The notes beneath the pieces are model-generated. The model was not told the DNA's origin. It worked only from the letters and a program-made list of their open reading frames with translations, and did no database searches. DNA of 50,534 nucleotides, from assembly GCA_025054955.1 (NCBI GenBank), contig JANWZE010000143.1, forward strand, positions 1 through 50,534. Reading direction: 5' to 3'. The translations under genes were made by a program, and so were the position numbers. This DNA is from Blastocatellia bacterium. Lineage in GTDB: Bacteria; Acidobacteriota; Blastocatellia; HR10; J050. Positions within the stretch are counted from its first letter, which is position 1; each line of letters starts with the position of its first letter. Positions 17,811-27,766 of the stretch are shown here, in pieces.

Positions 17811-18438
17811 ATTATTCCCTCCTTAAAAAATGCTTAGGAACGCGCGCCCTTCGGATGATTGTTGAGAACACGCTCCCAGGTTTTCTTCGTTCATCTCGTG
17901 ACGTCTCCCATGGACGATCCCTTCAAAAATGCCCTCCACAACGAAGCCACAAGTCGCTACCAAAAGCCAAGCCACAGGTCGCTGCGAAGTGATGTTTGAT
18001 TCTGATGATCACCTCTCGCTCTTCAAGCCGAGGACGATGATAACAAATCAGGCGCCCGCGGTCGAGTTGATCAACCCAGCGAAAGAGTTTCTTTTTCCGT
18101 GGCGTGCGCGGAGTTCATGGATGATTCCACCAGGCATGAGCCAGCATGCGGGGGCGCCGTCGGTTTCTGAGACGCATCCTGCGGGTGCCTAGTATCCACA
18201 CTTTTGATCGCGCCAGCGATCGGTGAATTTAGCCGAGGTCTTTCGCAAGTCCCGCAGTCACGTCAACAGAGCGACTCTGACGTCGCGTCAGCGACGACTG
18301 AACGCTGATTTCAACGTCGCTGACGCGCGGGGCATGCAGTGTGGCCGACGGCGCAGGCCATGAAAGACCCGCCTAAAGTCAGCGAGCCGTTACGCGGCCA
18401 GAGCATGATCACGCTTATGATTTTTGCGCAGTCTTCAG
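17811..18438. other. Long intergenic stretch upstream of the thiolase gene
   Basis: About 630 bp. It should hold the thiolase promoter near 17830-17900 and contains one perfect inverted repeat (listed separately at 18284-18327). Related words such as CGCTGATTTCAACG and GCCACAAGTCGCTnC recur (the latter at about 17946 and 17970). No coding potential that I trust. Confidence 0.4.
18284..18327 (-). terminator. Perfect 13-bp inverted repeat after the octaheme cytochrome gene
   Basis: CGCGTCAGCGACG (18284-18296) and its exact complement CGTCGCTGACGCG (18315-18327) are separated by 18 nt. It lies about 110 bp beyond the stop of the minus-strand cytochrome gene. It could form a transcript-end hairpin, but there is no U-tract, so it could equally be a repeat element or protein-binding site. 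Confidence 0.4.
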
Positions 18439-19767
18439 TTACTTCTTCCTGGCCTGATGGGCTCGGCGCAGCTCTTCAGCCATCGCTTTGATCTCGGCCA
18501 GGTCCCGCTTCATTTCGCTCCAGCCGTACCAGAGCGCGTAATCCGGGTTCGCATGAAACGTGCCCTGAAACGCCCGCATTCGGTGCTCCAGATGCATTAC
18601 AAACAGCTTCTGCTCAATCGGTGTCGGCGCATCGTGGAAGGTCAGCAGGTCGGGAAATGGATGCGCGTAAGACGCGGGCTTCTGCAAAACACCATCTTTG
18701 TACAACCCGGCCACGATGCGAATGGCTTCGGCCAGCAGCCGATCCGTCTCTCTGATCATCTGGTCGCCTTTCTCCAATTCACCGCGAGCAAAATTGGCCG
18801 AGTGGCACTGACTACACGTTTTTACCATCTTGTCGCGCTCTTTCTGCCACTCCTGTTGTGTGAGTCGGGCGACATCAGCGGCTTTGACGACATCAAGTCG
18901 TGCTGTCGGTTTGCCGGCAGGATCGAGCACGCCGAGCGCCTGAAGAATCGTCGTCTGATCCTGCGCCCACTGTTTATCTTCTGGCAGCGGCAGACGCACA
19001 GCCAAGAATCCCCAAGCCGTTTTGACAGCATGATTGCCGTCCTGCATGTGGCAAGTCTGACAGGTCGGGGCGGCGACGCTTTCCGGCAGCGTTCCATTCT
19101 GCTTGAGCAAATATCGCACGCCGTGCTTGGACGATGAATACATTTCCCACTGCGGATGATCGAATCCCATGTGGCAAGTCTGGCAGGCTTGCGGTTGCTT
19201 AGCCTCCTTCACCGAGAACAGATGGCGGGTGTGGCACGCATCGCAGGAAGCCACGCCGAATCCACCGCCTGCTGCCTTCAGTTCTTTCAGCTCAGCCTCT
19301 GTCTTTAATCCGATCTTATGGCATCCGCCGCATCCCTTCAATCCCTCTCGCATCGCTACAGGCAACGCATGGGTGGTCGGCATTGCCTTCATCGCCGCCC
19401 ACGCGAACGCATGTTTGCCGCTTTTGAACTGCTGCACCTGCGTTTCGTGGCACATCGCGCAAGTATCCGGTGTAGGAATTTGCACTTTGGCCACGTCATC
19501 GGCAGACATGTGCCCGTCGCCATGACAGATGGCGCAATCAACGCCATTCTGACTGTGTTTGCTTAACTGCCAATCTGAAACAATGCCGGGCGTCACCGTT
19601 CGATGGCAGGCGATGCAGGCCGGGCCTTTGGCGCTTGAGGCGAGCACAACGCCTCCGGCCACTTCCGGCTTGTCCGCCGCCTGATCAATTCGGTTGGGAC
19701 CGCCGGGCACAATCGCCAAAACAAAAAAAGAGACCACCAACGTCGAGACTTTGAAGAATCTCCGCAT
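18439..19767 (-). CDS. Octaheme hydroxylamine-oxidoreductase-like cytochrome c
   Basis: 442 residues with a signal peptide (about 1-25) and eight CxxCH motifs at about 51, 78, 103, 146, 175, 195, 236 and 318. The spacing, the YSSSKHGVRY segment between motifs 6 and 7, and a helical C-terminus after the last haem (with FHANPDYALWYGW) resemble the HAO family of periplasmic octaheme cytochromes. Members oxidise hydroxylamine or reduce nitrite/hydroxylamine; the direction depends on a crosslinking tyrosine near the C-terminus. The Tyr residues in DYALWYGW are candidates, but I cannot confirm a P460-type link. With no ammonia-oxidation genes nearby, a reductive or detoxifying role is likelier. Start at MRRFF, GGGAGG 7 nt upstream. 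It has no obvious redox partner gene beside it. Confidence 0.85.
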   Translation of the reverse strand: MRRFFKVSTLVVSFFVLAIVPGGPNRIDQAADKPEVAGGVVLASSAKGPACIACHRTVTPGIVSDWQLSKHSQNGVDCAICHGDGHMSADDVAKVQIPTPDTCAMCHETQVQQFKSGKHAFAWAAMKAMPTTHALPVAMREGLKGCGGCHKIGLKTEAELKELKAAGGGFGVASCDACHTRHLFSVKEAKQPQACQTCHMGFDHPQWEMYSSSKHGVRYLLKQNGTLPESVAAPTCQTCHMQDGNHAVKTAWGFLAVRLPLPEDKQWAQDQTTILQALGVLDPAGKPTARLDVVKAADVARLTQQEWQKERDKMVKTCSQCHSANFARGELEKGDQMIRETDRLLAEAIRIVAGLYKDGVLQKPASYAHPFPDLLTFHDAPTPIEQKLFVMHLEHRMRAFQGTFHANPDYALWYGWSEMKRDLAEIKAMAEELRRAHQARKK

Positions 19768-19881
19768 AAACACGCCTCCCTCAGTTTTGAAATGAACAAC
19801 CTCAGCTTATCAACGGTCAAAGCGCGTAACAACTATCATGCCCGTTAATGGAACGCCGCCGGCCGATAGTTGTCAGCGCAT

Positions 19882-20892
19882 TCACCGTCGCAACCTGCGC
19901 GCGGCATAGGAACTGAGCACCTTCAAATAATTGGCTCGCTCGAACGCCGCCGGTTCAGCAACGGCGCGTTGACTCATGCTGCCTTGCATTTGCTGAATGG
20001 ATTCGTACTCGTGCTCTTCCATCCAGCGCCGCAAATCGGCTTCCACGACGCGCAGATGATCAATTCCATGTTTGAGCAAGGCCGAGGTCATCATCGCCAC
20101 CTTCGCGCCGGCCATCATCGCTTTGAGCACGTCTTGCGCCGTGTGAACGCCACCCGTGACGGCCATGTCAGCCTTGATACGTCCGTACAAAATGGCCACC
20201 CATCGAATGCGTAGCAATAATTCGTAGGAATTGCTCAACGTCAGCGTCGGCACGACCTCCAGATTTTCCAGATCAAAATCGGGTTGATAGAAACGATTGA
20301 ACATCACCAGCGCGTCAGCGCCGACTTGATCGAGCAGATAGGCCATATTGGCAAATGCGCTGAAGAAATGGCCGAGCTTTACAGCCACCGGAATGTTGAC
20401 CGACGCTTTGACATCACGCACCAAATCCAGATACATCTGCCGGACCTCCAGGCCGCTCAACTGCGGGTCGGTCGGGATGTAGTAGACATTCAATTCGAGC
20501 GCGTCGGCCCCGGCCTCTTCAATTTTTTTGGCGTATTTGATCCACCCACCGGTCGAAACACCGTTGAGGCTGCCGATGATGGGAATACTGACGGCCTCTT
20601 TGGCCTTACGAATGTGCTCCAGATACCCCTCCGGCCCCAACTTGTATGCGCTCAGGTCAGGAAAATAGGAGAGCGCCTCGGCATAGCTCTCCGCGCCGTA
20701 TGAAAGATACCGATCCAGCACTTCGCTCTCCAGGTTAATCTGCTCCTCAAACAACGAGTGAAGCACGACGGCAGCCGCGCCGGCGTCTTCCATACGACGA
20801 ATGTTGCCAATATCTTCACACAGCGGCGACGGAGATGCGACCAGTGGGTTCTTCAACGTCATCCCGAGATAGGTTGTTGTCAGATCAATCAT
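19882..20892 (-). CDS. Dihydroorotate-dehydrogenase-like flavoprotein
   Basis: 336 residues of the class 1 DHOD/PreA TIM-barrel type: [20 protein letters not shown], then [46 protein letters not shown] and the FMN-phosphate region [21 protein letters not shown]. The Asn of LELNVYY fits the family. The catalytic Cys/Ser position of true PyrD enzymes is not evident, so pyrimidine synthesis is doubtful. Its gene overlaps the end of nifJ by 8 bp and uses GGAGG inside the nifJ coding sequence, so it is translationally coupled to pyruvate:ferredoxin oxidoreductase. I infer a ferredoxin-linked flavin reductase or accessory role. Confidence 0.85.
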   Translation of the reverse strand: MIDLTTTYLGMTLKNPLVASPSPLCEDIGNIRRMEDAGAAAVVLHSLFEEQINLESEVLDRYLSYGAESYAEALSYFPDLSAYKLGPEGYLEHIRKAKEAVSIPIIGSLNGVSTGGWIKYAKKIEEAGADALELNVYYIPTDPQLSGLEVRQMYLDLVRDVKASVNIPVAVKLGHFFSAFANMAYLLDQVGADALVMFNRFYQPDFDLENLEVVPTLTLSNSYELLLRIRWVAILYGRIKADMAVTGGVHTAQDVLKAMMAGAKVAMMTSALLKHGIDHLRVVEADLRRWMEEHEYESIQQMQGSMSQRAVAEPAAFERANYLKVLSSYAARRLRR

Positions 20893-23800
20893 GCTCATCC
20901 TCCTTCTTGGTCTCGGCAGCCGGCATCGCCGCCCATTGTTCATAGAATCGCCAGCGTTTCCAAACGTCCTCCTGCGCTTGTTCCAGCAGCTCTTGCGCCG
21001 CCTGTGGATGGCTGTGCGCCAACATCGTATAGCGCGTTTCGTTGTAAATGTATTTGTGCAGCGGCAGCGACGGTGGCTTCGAGTCGAGTTGGAGCGGATT
21101 CTTGCCTTGTTTGATCAACTCAGGATTGTAACGCAATAGCGGCCAATAGCCTGTCTGCACGGCGAGCTTCTGCTGATCCATGCCGTGCACCATATCGTAA
21201 CCATGCGCGATGCAATGCGAATAGGCGATGATCAGCGATGGTCCATCGTAGGCTTCTGCTTCGAGGAACGCTTTGATCGTATGCGCATCGTTGCCGCCCA
21301 TCGCTACGCGCGCCACATAGACGTTCCCATACGTCATGGCCAGCATGGCCAGGTCTTTTTTCGGCGTTGGCTTGCCACCTGCGGCGAACTTCGCCACAGC
21401 GCCGCGAGGCGTGGCTTTGGACATTTGCCCACCGGTGTTCGAATACACCTCCGTGTCGAGCACAAGGATGTTGACATTGCGCCCCGAAGCAAGCACGTGA
21501 TCGAGTCCGCCATAGCCGATGTCATACGCCCAGCCGTCGCCGCCGACGATCCATACGCTCTTTTTGACCAGCGTATCGGCCACACTGAGCAAATCGCGCG
21601 CTTCAGGTGTGTCTACGCCTTGTAGTTTCTCAACGAGTCGCCGCACACGCTCACGTTGTTCTTGAATGCCGACCTCCGTTGATTGATCGGCGTTAAGCAA
21701 CGCCTCTGCCAATTCCTCACCCACAACTGACGAGAATCGCATCACCAGCTCACGCGCATACTCGGCCTGCTTGTCCAGCGCCAATCGCATGCCCAGCCCA
21801 AACTCTGCGTTATCTTCAAACAACGAATTGGACCACGCCGGACCACGTCCTTCCTGATTACAGGTGTATGGCGTCGTCGGCAAGTTACCGCCGTAGATAG
21901 ACGAACACCCGGTCGCATTGGCAATCAGCGCGCGGTCACCAAACAGTTGCGTCAGCAACTTGATGTAGGGCGTTTCGCCGCAGCCAGCGCAGGCGCCCGA
22001 GAACTCAAACAGAGGCAGCAGCAGTTGCGAGTCTTTGACATGACTCAGATTCAAGTGGCGACGGTCAGTCTCCGGAATGGTCAGGAAGAAGTCCCAATTC
22101 TGGCGTTCCTGCTCGCGCAGCGGCGCCTGTGGCATCATGTTGATCGCCTTGAGGCGAACTTCTTTTTTGTTTTTCACCGGGCAGACTTCAACGCACAACG
22201 CGCAGCCGGTGCAATCTTCCGGCGCCACTTGCAACGTGTAGACTCGATCCTGAAATTCGACCCAGCGCGCGCGAGCCGCTTTGAACGTCGCAGGCGCCTG
22301 TTGCAACAGCGCCGGATCATAGATTTTGGCGCGAATGACAGCATGCGGACACACAAGCACGCATTTGCCACACTGGATGCAGATGTTCTCATCCCAGACG
22401 GGAATCTCTTGAGCAATGTTGCGCTTTTCCCACTGCGTCGTGCCACACGGGTATGTGCCGTCAACGGGAAACGCGCTGACCGGCAATCGGTCGCCTTCGC
22501 CAGCGATGATCGGGGCAATGACACGTTGAACGAACTCCGGCGCCTGCGGCGGCACAGGTGAACACAGATCGAACGTGCTGGTGACACGGTCGGGAACGGT
22601 CACTTCATAAAGATGATCCAACGTGCTATCAACGGCAGCGATGTTCTTCTGCACAACGGCTTCGCCGCGCCGACCATACGTCTTCTCGATGGATGTCTTG
22701 ATCGCCTCAATCGCTTCTTCGCGCGGCAACACGCCGCTGATGGCAAAGAAGCAGGTTTGCATGATGGTGTTGATGCGCCCGCCCATGCCAGTTTCCCGCG
22801 CGACTTTGTAGGCGTCTATGACGAAGAAGCGCAATTTCTTCTCGATGATCTGCTGTTGCACTTTGCGCGGCAAATGGTCCCACACTTGTTCCGGCCCATA
22901 CGGGCTGTTAAGCAAAAAGGTCGCGCCCGGCTCGGCTGCTTTCAGCACATCCATGCGCTCCAGAAATGTGAATTGATGGCAGGCGACGAAATTCGCTTGA
23001 CTGATCAAATATGTCGAGTGAATCGGCTTGGGGCCGAAACGCAAATGAGAGATGGTGACTGAGCCGGATTTCTTCGAATCGTAGACGAAGTAACCTTGAG
23101 CGAAGTTGTCGGTCTCCTCGCCGATGATCTTAATCGAATTCTTATTGGCGCCGACGGTGCCATCAGCGCCGAGGCCATAGAAAATGGCTCGCACCGTCGC
23201 TGGGTCTTCGGTCGAGAAGGTCGGATCATAATCGAGGCTTGTGTGCGTCACGTCGTCATGGATGCCGATGGTGAAATGATTCTTCGGTTTCTCTTTGGCC
23301 AACTCATCGAATATGCGCTTGATCATCGCCGGCGTGAATTCCTTTGACGAGAGGCCATAACGTCCACCGACGATGCGCGGCGTTGTCACAAGCGGAGCCG
23401 CGCCGCGCTCCATCGCTTCATACACGGCGGCGACAACGTCCAGATAGAGCGGCTCGCCGGCGCTGCCGGGTTCTTTTGTGCGATCCAATACGGCGATGGC
23501 GCGCGCTGTGCTGGGTAACGCTGCAACGAACGATTCAGCAGAAAATGGCCGGTAGAGTCGCACTTTCACTGCGCCCACTTTTTCGCCACGCGCGACCAAA
23601 TAATCAACCGTTTCTTGCACAGCTTCGGCGCCTGACCCCATCAGCACGATAACCCGCTCGGCATCCGGCGCGCCGATGTAATCGAAAAGATGATAGCGGC
23701 GCCCGGTTCGTTCGGCGAATAAGTCCATCACATTTTGCACGATGGTTGGACACGCTCGGTAATAGGGATTGACTGTTTCGCGCGCCTGAAAATAAACATC

Positions 23801-24463
23801 CGGGTTCTGCGCAGTGCCGCGAATGAATGGATGGTCTGGTGAAAGCGCTCGCGCGCGATGGGCATGCACAAGCTGCTCATCAATCAAGGCGCGAAGATCA
23901 TCAGGGGTCAGCGGCTCAACCTTGGCGACCTCATGAGATGTGCGAAACCCGTCGAAGAAGTGGACAAACGGGATGCGCGCGCGCAACGTCGCTGCCTGCG
24001 CAATGGCCGCGAAGTCCATCGCTTCTTGCACCGAACAAGAAGCCAACATGGCAAATCCCGTTTGCCGCACGGCCATGACATCACTGTGATCGCCGAAAAT
24101 GGAGAGCGCCTGCGCGGCAAGCGAACGCGCTGCCACATGAATGACCATCGGCGTCAGTTCGCCGGCAATTTTGTACATATTAGGAATCATCAGCAACAAC
24201 CCCTGCGATGACGTGAATGTCGTGGTCAGGGCGCCGGCTTGCAGTGCGCCGTGTACCGCGCCGGCCGCGCCGCCTTCGCTCTGCATCTCAATGACCGTCG
24301 GCACAGTGCCCCAGATGTTCGTTTTGCCTTCCGCCGACCATTGGTCGCACCATTCGCCCATCGGCGACGAGGGCGTAATCGGGTAGATGGCGATCACTTC
24401 ATTGAGCTGATGCGCGATGGAAGCAACCGCTTCATTGCCGTCAATTGTTATACTTTGCCTCAT
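20885..24463 (-). CDS. nifJ: Pyruvate:ferredoxin (flavodoxin) oxidoreductase
   Basis: 1192 residues, the full-length single-chain form. Domain order follows the family: thiamine-type N-terminal domain I ([20 protein letters not shown]), domain II, gamma-like domain with [17 protein letters not shown], two 4Fe-4S ferredoxin motifs ([12 protein letters not shown] at about 694 and [12 protein letters not shown] at about 750), then the TPP domain with CAGCGETPY (about 825) and [16 protein letters not shown] (about 975) for Mg-TPP binding. It converts pyruvate and CoA to acetyl-CoA and CO2 with reduced ferredoxin. This points to at least facultative anaerobic or microaerobic metabolism, in line with the neighbouring bd oxidase. 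GAGG lies 7 nt before ATG; the DHOD-like gene overlaps its end. Confidence 0.97.
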   Translation of the reverse strand: MRQSITIDGNEAVASIAHQLNEVIAIYPITPSSPMGEWCDQWSAEGKTNIWGTVPTVIEMQSEGGAAGAVHGALQAGALTTTFTSSQGLLLMIPNMYKIAGELTPMVIHVAARSLAAQALSIFGDHSDVMAVRQTGFAMLASCSVQEAMDFAAIAQAATLRARIPFVHFFDGFRTSHEVAKVEPLTPDDLRALIDEQLVHAHRARALSPDHPFIRGTAQNPDVYFQARETVNPYYRACPTIVQNVMDLFAERTGRRYHLFDYIGAPDAERVIVLMGSGAEAVQETVDYLVARGEKVGAVKVRLYRPFSAESFVAALPSTARAIAVLDRTKEPGSAGEPLYLDVVAAVYEAMERGAAPLVTTPRIVGGRYGLSSKEFTPAMIKRIFDELAKEKPKNHFTIGIHDDVTHTSLDYDPTFSTEDPATVRAIFYGLGADGTVGANKNSIKIIGEETDNFAQGYFVYDSKKSGSVTISHLRFGPKPIHSTYLISQANFVACHQFTFLERMDVLKAAEPGATFLLNSPYGPEQVWDHLPRKVQQQIIEKKLRFFVIDAYKVARETGMGGRINTIMQTCFFAISGVLPREEAIEAIKTSIEKTYGRRGEAVVQKNIAAVDSTLDHLYEVTVPDRVTSTFDLCSPVPPQAPEFVQRVIAPIIAGEGDRLPVSAFPVDGTYPCGTTQWEKRNIAQEIPVWDENICIQCGKCVLVCPHAVIRAKIYDPALLQQAPATFKAARARWVEFQDRVYTLQVAPEDCTGCALCVEVCPVKNKKEVRLKAINMMPQAPLREQERQNWDFFLTIPETDRRHLNLSHVKDSQLLLPLFEFSGACAGCGETPYIKLLTQLFGDRALIANATGCSSIYGGNLPTTPYTCNQEGRGPAWSNSLFEDNAEFGLGMRLALDKQAEYARELVMRFSSVVGEELAEALLNADQSTEVGIQEQRERVRRLVEKLQGVDTPEARDLLSVADTLVKKSVWIVGGDGWAYDIGYGGLDHVLASGRNVNILVLDTEVYSNTGGQMSKATPRGAVAKFAAGGKPTPKKDLAMLAMTYGNVYVARVAMGGNDAHTIKAFLEAEAYDGPSLIIAYSHCIAHGYDMVHGMDQQKLAVQTGYWPLLRYNPELIKQGKNPLQLDSKPPSLPLHKYIYNETRYTMLAHSHPQAAQELLEQAQEDVWKRWRFYEQWAAMPAAETKKEDEHD

Positions 24464-25245
24464 AAACTCACCTCAACTCAAAACTGCCTATGAGCCAACA
24501 GAGGCAATCCTTATGCCAGCCACTTTGCAGCCTCCTGCGCAACGAAATCAACGGGTTTGCTGTGTTGCGTCGCATCAGGCGTGAGAGACCATTGGGTGTA
24601 ACAACGCACCAGACTGGGTGATCTGCCCCAACGATGGGCATGAAACTCAGTCCGCAACGGTTGAAATTGCAGGTGAGAGATGCTCAGCTCGGTCGGCCAC
24701 CGAGGTAGAATGACATTAGGCGAGACTTAACCGGCAGGCTGGAAAACCCGAGAATACTACCGATCGCAGAGCAAAAGGCCACGTTCATGGGACCAGAAGC
24801 ATGGCAGGACTCGAAGCGACCGAGCGGGAATCTGCTCCCAATTGCGGATTGAAGACCGGCGGCGGCCGCTCGGCAAGTTCGTGTCCTGCCGTGCTCTCTC
24901 CTTGGTGGAACGCCGCCCTTCGCAGGCCAATTGGTATGCGATCTTCGGCATTTGGTACCATAGAATACTCAAGAGAAAGACCAGGTTTAATGAAGCGACA
25001 TAGCCAGCAGAACGTCCTACGCGACCGTCTCCGATGTTCTTGATTGTATGTGGAGAAGAAGTCCCCGAAGGAGACCGCTTCAATAGCCGGTGGCAACTCC
25101 ACCGAAATGGCAGCCTCGTCCAGTCCAACCCGAAAGGGTTGAACTCATGGAGCGAGTGCGACCCCTTCACCCAAATCCTCTTGATGCCCATCACGAGGAT
25201 CTGGGGAAAGGCTGCGCCGAGCCCATCAGGCCAGGAAGAAGTAAC
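24464..25245. other. Long intergenic stretch between nifJ and hsp20
   Basis: About 780 bp holding the nifJ promoter region and the approach to hsp20. Several open frames of 60-145 codons cross it on both strands, but none has a ribosome binding site or family motif. One copy of a dispersed repeat lies at 24773-24838. A small hairpin CAACCC-GAAA-GGGTTG with a GNRA-type loop sits at 25126-25141. I see no RNA gene that I can name. Confidence 0.45.
24773..24838 (+). repeat. Dispersed ~65-bp repeat, copy a
   Basis: Member of a family found five times in this window: AAAAGGCCACGTT, then GAAGCATGGCAGGACTC, then GACCGAGCGGGAA. It is diverged from the others at roughly a quarter of positions. About 110 bp later, GCGATCTTCGGCATTTGGTA matches the sequence following copy c. 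Confidence 0.5.
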
Positions 25246-25274
25246 TGAATCCTTTTTCGTTGATTTGGATCATA
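25246..25274 (+). promoter_or_regulatory. ECF-sigma-type promoter motif, copy 4 (hsp20)
   Basis: TGAATCC (25246-25252), 13 nt, TGGATCATA (25266-25274). It matches the efflux-operon copy exactly in both blocks, with the spacer beginning TTTTTCGTTGATT. It lies 72 nt before the hsp20 start codon. Confidence 0.75.
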
Positions 25275-25346
25275 TCGCATGGAACCAGGCACACAGCCTG
25301 AGCCATGAGGTTCCAAGAAATCTCACGATAAGGAGGAGAAGATTCT

Positions 25347-25808
25347 ATGGCGATTGTGCGATGGAGACCATTTCAAGAGCTCGAGACATTTCGTCGGGAG
25401 ATGGATCGCTTGTTTGAGGATTTCTTCGGGCGGGAATGGTCGCTGTGGCGTCCGGCTCGAGAAATCGCTCGCGCCGGCGTCTTGACGCCCGCCATTGACA
25501 TGTATGACAAGAAAGACGAAATCGTCGTCAAGGCAGAGCTGCCCGGCTTGAGAAGAGAGGACATCAAACTGGAGCTGACCGAAGACACGCTGACGCTCTC
25601 CGGTGAGCTGAAACGCGAAGAGGAAGTCAAGGAAGCTGACTACTATTGCTGCGAGCGAGCCTACGGCAAGTTCTCGCGGACCATTGGGCTGCCGGTGAAA
25701 GTCAAAACGGATAAAGCCGAGGCCAGCTTCAAAGACGGCATTCTGGAAGTGCATCTGCCGAAGGTCGAAGAAGCCAAGCCGAAGCAAGTGCTATTGGAAG
25801 TGAAGTGA
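25347..25808 (+). CDS. Small heat shock protein, Hsp20/alpha-crystallin family
   Basis: 153 residues. The N-terminal arm (FQELETFRREMDRLFEDFF) is typical of class A bacterial sHSPs and is followed by an alpha-crystallin domain (about 45-140) with PAIDMYDKKDEIVVKAELPG, LTEDTLTLSGELK and the family hallmark FKDGILEVHLPK. It is an ATP-independent holdase that binds unfolding proteins in the cytoplasm. The usual C-terminal I-x-I motif is weak (VLLEVK). AGGAGGAG lies 8 nt before ATG. It is preceded by stress promoter motif 4; the protease gene follows 203 bp later and may be separate. Confidence 0.96.
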   Translation: MAIVRWRPFQELETFRREMDRLFEDFFGREWSLWRPAREIARAGVLTPAIDMYDKKDEIVVKAELPGLRREDIKLELTEDTLTLSGELKREEEVKEADYYCCERAYGKFSRTIGLPVKVKTDKAEASFKDGILEVHLPKVEEAKPKQVLLEVK

Positions 25809-26011
25809 ATCAGTCAATGACGAATGAATGAGTGGTGGAGTAACTGATGCTGCCTGGGGCAGAGACCGTGGTGGAGAGAGACAACCACGCGCTCCCTGCC
25901 CCACCTTGACGGCGCGTTGCGCGTCACCGGTCGGGTCGGATGTAACAGAGGCACTCACTCCAGAGAGGTAATTGCTCACGCCACAGAACCAGAACGTAGA
26001 CCACGTGCGCT

Positions 26012-27130
26012 ATGTTTACTCAGTCTATCAAACTTGGCAAACTGCTTGGGATTCCAGTTGGACTACACTATTCCTGGTTTATCGTGTTTGTCTTGGTGAC
26101 GCTCTCGCTGGTGACACAATTCGCCGCCAGCCATCCGCACTGGAGCCGAGCCGAACACTACGCTGTAGGGCTTGCGACTTCCGTTCTTTTCTTCGTTTCG
26201 GTTCTGCTGCACGAGCTAGGTCACAGCGTTGTGGCGCTGCGGAAAGGTGTTCCGGTTCGCGCGATCACGTTGTTTGTTTTTGGCGGCGTGGCTCAAATCG
26301 AGCGCGAGCCGAGTCGCCCAACGGATGAGTTTCACATCGCCATTGCCGGGCCGATGGTGAGCTTTCTGCTGGCTGGACTCTTTTATGTGCTGTCAGCCGG
26401 CACGGTGACCATGAGCGAGGCCGTCAGCACGCTCAGTCAGTGGCTCGGACGGATTAACTTCATGCTGGCCGCCTTCAATCTGATTCCCGGATTTCCATTG
26501 GACGGCGGTCGCGTCTTTCGCGCGCTCATGTGGAAATACACCGACAACTACGAGCAAGGCACGCGCATCGCCTCAGCTAGCGGCCAGATGATCGCTTATT
26601 TGTTCATCCTTGGCGGCGTCTGGATCGCCTTCACCGGCAACTTTGTCAGCGGGCTTTGGCTTGGGTTCATTGGCTTTTTCCTGCTTAATGCGGCGCAAGC
26701 GACGGTCGCTCAATTGGACGTGCGGCGAATGCTGGCGGGGATTCGCGCCAAGGATGTCATGACGACTGATTGCCTGGTGATGCCTCGCGGGGAAAGCGTT
26801 GCCGAGCTGGTTGAGGAACATCTGCTGCGAACAGGCCGACGCTGTGCCGTGATTACTGACGAGAATCGGCTTGTTGGGTTGGTTACGGTTCATCAGATCA
26901 AAAAAATCCCACGCGATGAGTGGCCGATGACACCGCTTGGCTCCATCGCGATACCGATAGCGGAGCTTCACGCCGTGCCGCCCGACATGGAGCTGGCGGA
27001 TGTGCTGAGGCTGATGGATGATCAGGGCGTCAATCAGGTTCCTGTTGTCAGTGATGGACACGTGCTCGGCTTGCTCAGCCGCGAGCAGATGATGCGCGTC
27101 ATTCGAACGCGATTTGAGCTTGGCGCTTAA
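26012..27130 (+). CDS. Site-2 protease family (M50) membrane metalloprotease with CBS domains
   Basis: 372 residues. The N-terminal half is a polytopic M50 domain: zinc motif HELGH at 67-71 and the third-ligand motif NLIPGFPLDGGR at 156-167, within about six hydrophobic helices. The C-terminal half (about 245-365) holds two CBS modules (AKDVMTTDCLVMPRGESVAE; VPPDMELADVLRLMDDQGVN), which often sense adenine nucleotides. Members cut membrane-embedded regulators, including anti-sigma factors. The anti-sigma proteins in this window seem soluble, so they are not obvious substrates. The ribosome binding site is weak (GTAGACC), making the exact start less sure. A stretch matching LHELGHSVVALRKGVPV supports the reading frame. 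Confidence 0.93.
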   Translation: MFTQSIKLGKLLGIPVGLHYSWFIVFVLVTLSLVTQFAASHPHWSRAEHYAVGLATSVLFFVSVLLHELGHSVVALRKGVPVRAITLFVFGGVAQIEREPSRPTDEFHIAIAGPMVSFLLAGLFYVLSAGTVTMSEAVSTLSQWLGRINFMLAAFNLIPGFPLDGGRVFRALMWKYTDNYEQGTRIASASGQMIAYLFILGGVWIAFTGNFVSGLWLGFIGFFLLNAAQATVAQLDVRRMLAGIRAKDVMTTDCLVMPRGESVAELVEEHLLRTGRRCAVITDENRLVGLVTVHQIKKIPRDEWPMTPLGSIAIPIAELHAVPPDMELADVLRLMDDQGVNQVPVVSDGHVLGLLSREQMMRVIRTRFELGA

Positions 27131-27303
27131 GCCGGGAGGATACATGAAGAGCATGAGGCAATTGAGCGAAAAATGGTCATAGCGCCTCTCGGACATGGGG
27201 GCGGGACAACGACGGTGCGCGTCGCGCGCCGGCACGCTTGCCACGCTCTGACGATGATTAGCCACGAGCAAGCTGGCGCAGACTCAAAACCAGGAGAGAT
27301 TGT

Positions 27304-27732
27304 ATGGATGGAGAGCTGACTATTACGCTTGAACAGAAGAAAGATTATGAGTTCGTCGTGAGATTCGACCCACAGGATGGCGGCACATGGCTCATGGATG
27401 AATCACCGCCGCTGGGAAACGGACAGGGGCCGGATGCAGCCAGAGTGCTGGCGGCAGCGGTCGGCAACTGTCTCAGTGCGAGCCTACTCTTCTGTTTGCG
27501 CAAGGCGAAGATCGGTGTTCAAGGCATGAAAACAACTGTGACGACCTCGCTTCAGCGCAATGAACAGGGGCGATTGCGTATCGGCGGCATTCGCGTGGCC
27601 ATCGCTCCTGAAATTGATCCGGCCGACCGAGAGCGCGTTCATCGCTGCCTGGAGCTCTTTGAGGACTACTGCGTGGTGACCCAGAGCGTGCGCCGCGGCA
27701 TAGATGTCCAAGTCCAGGTCAATGTCAGTTGA
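27304..27732 (+). CDS. OsmC family protein (second copy)
   Basis: 142 residues. Cysteines at about 56 (AAVGNCLSASLLFCL) and 123 (FEDYCVVTQSV) occupy the two OsmC redox positions. The family reduces organic hydroperoxides or related thiol species. It differs clearly from the OsmC protein at 15560 and is closer to the YhfA-like branch. The following gene (a double thioredoxin-fold PDO) starts 34 bp later, so it is probably part of a thiol-redox operon with the PDO and the flavin reductase. A degraded copy of its 3' end lies at 37957-38088. GGAGAG lies 8 nt before the start. Confidence 0.9.
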   Translation: MDGELTITLEQKKDYEFVVRFDPQDGGTWLMDESPPLGNGQGPDAARVLAAAVGNCLSASLLFCLRKAKIGVQGMKTTVTTSLQRNEQGRLRIGGIRVAIAPEIDPADRERVHRCLELFEDYCVVTQSVRRGIDVQVQVNVS

Positions 27733-27766
27733 TACTTGATGCGAGGGAAAAAACGAGGGAAAAAAT

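Noticed and set aside
24757-25194. Several long frames between nifJ and hsp20
   Set aside because: They overlap on both strands, lack ribosome sites and show no conserved-looking motif; one covers a dispersed repeat.
25323-25787. 154-codon frame antisense to hsp20
   Set aside because: Fully inside a clear Hsp20 gene and without motif; typical GC-rich mirror frame.
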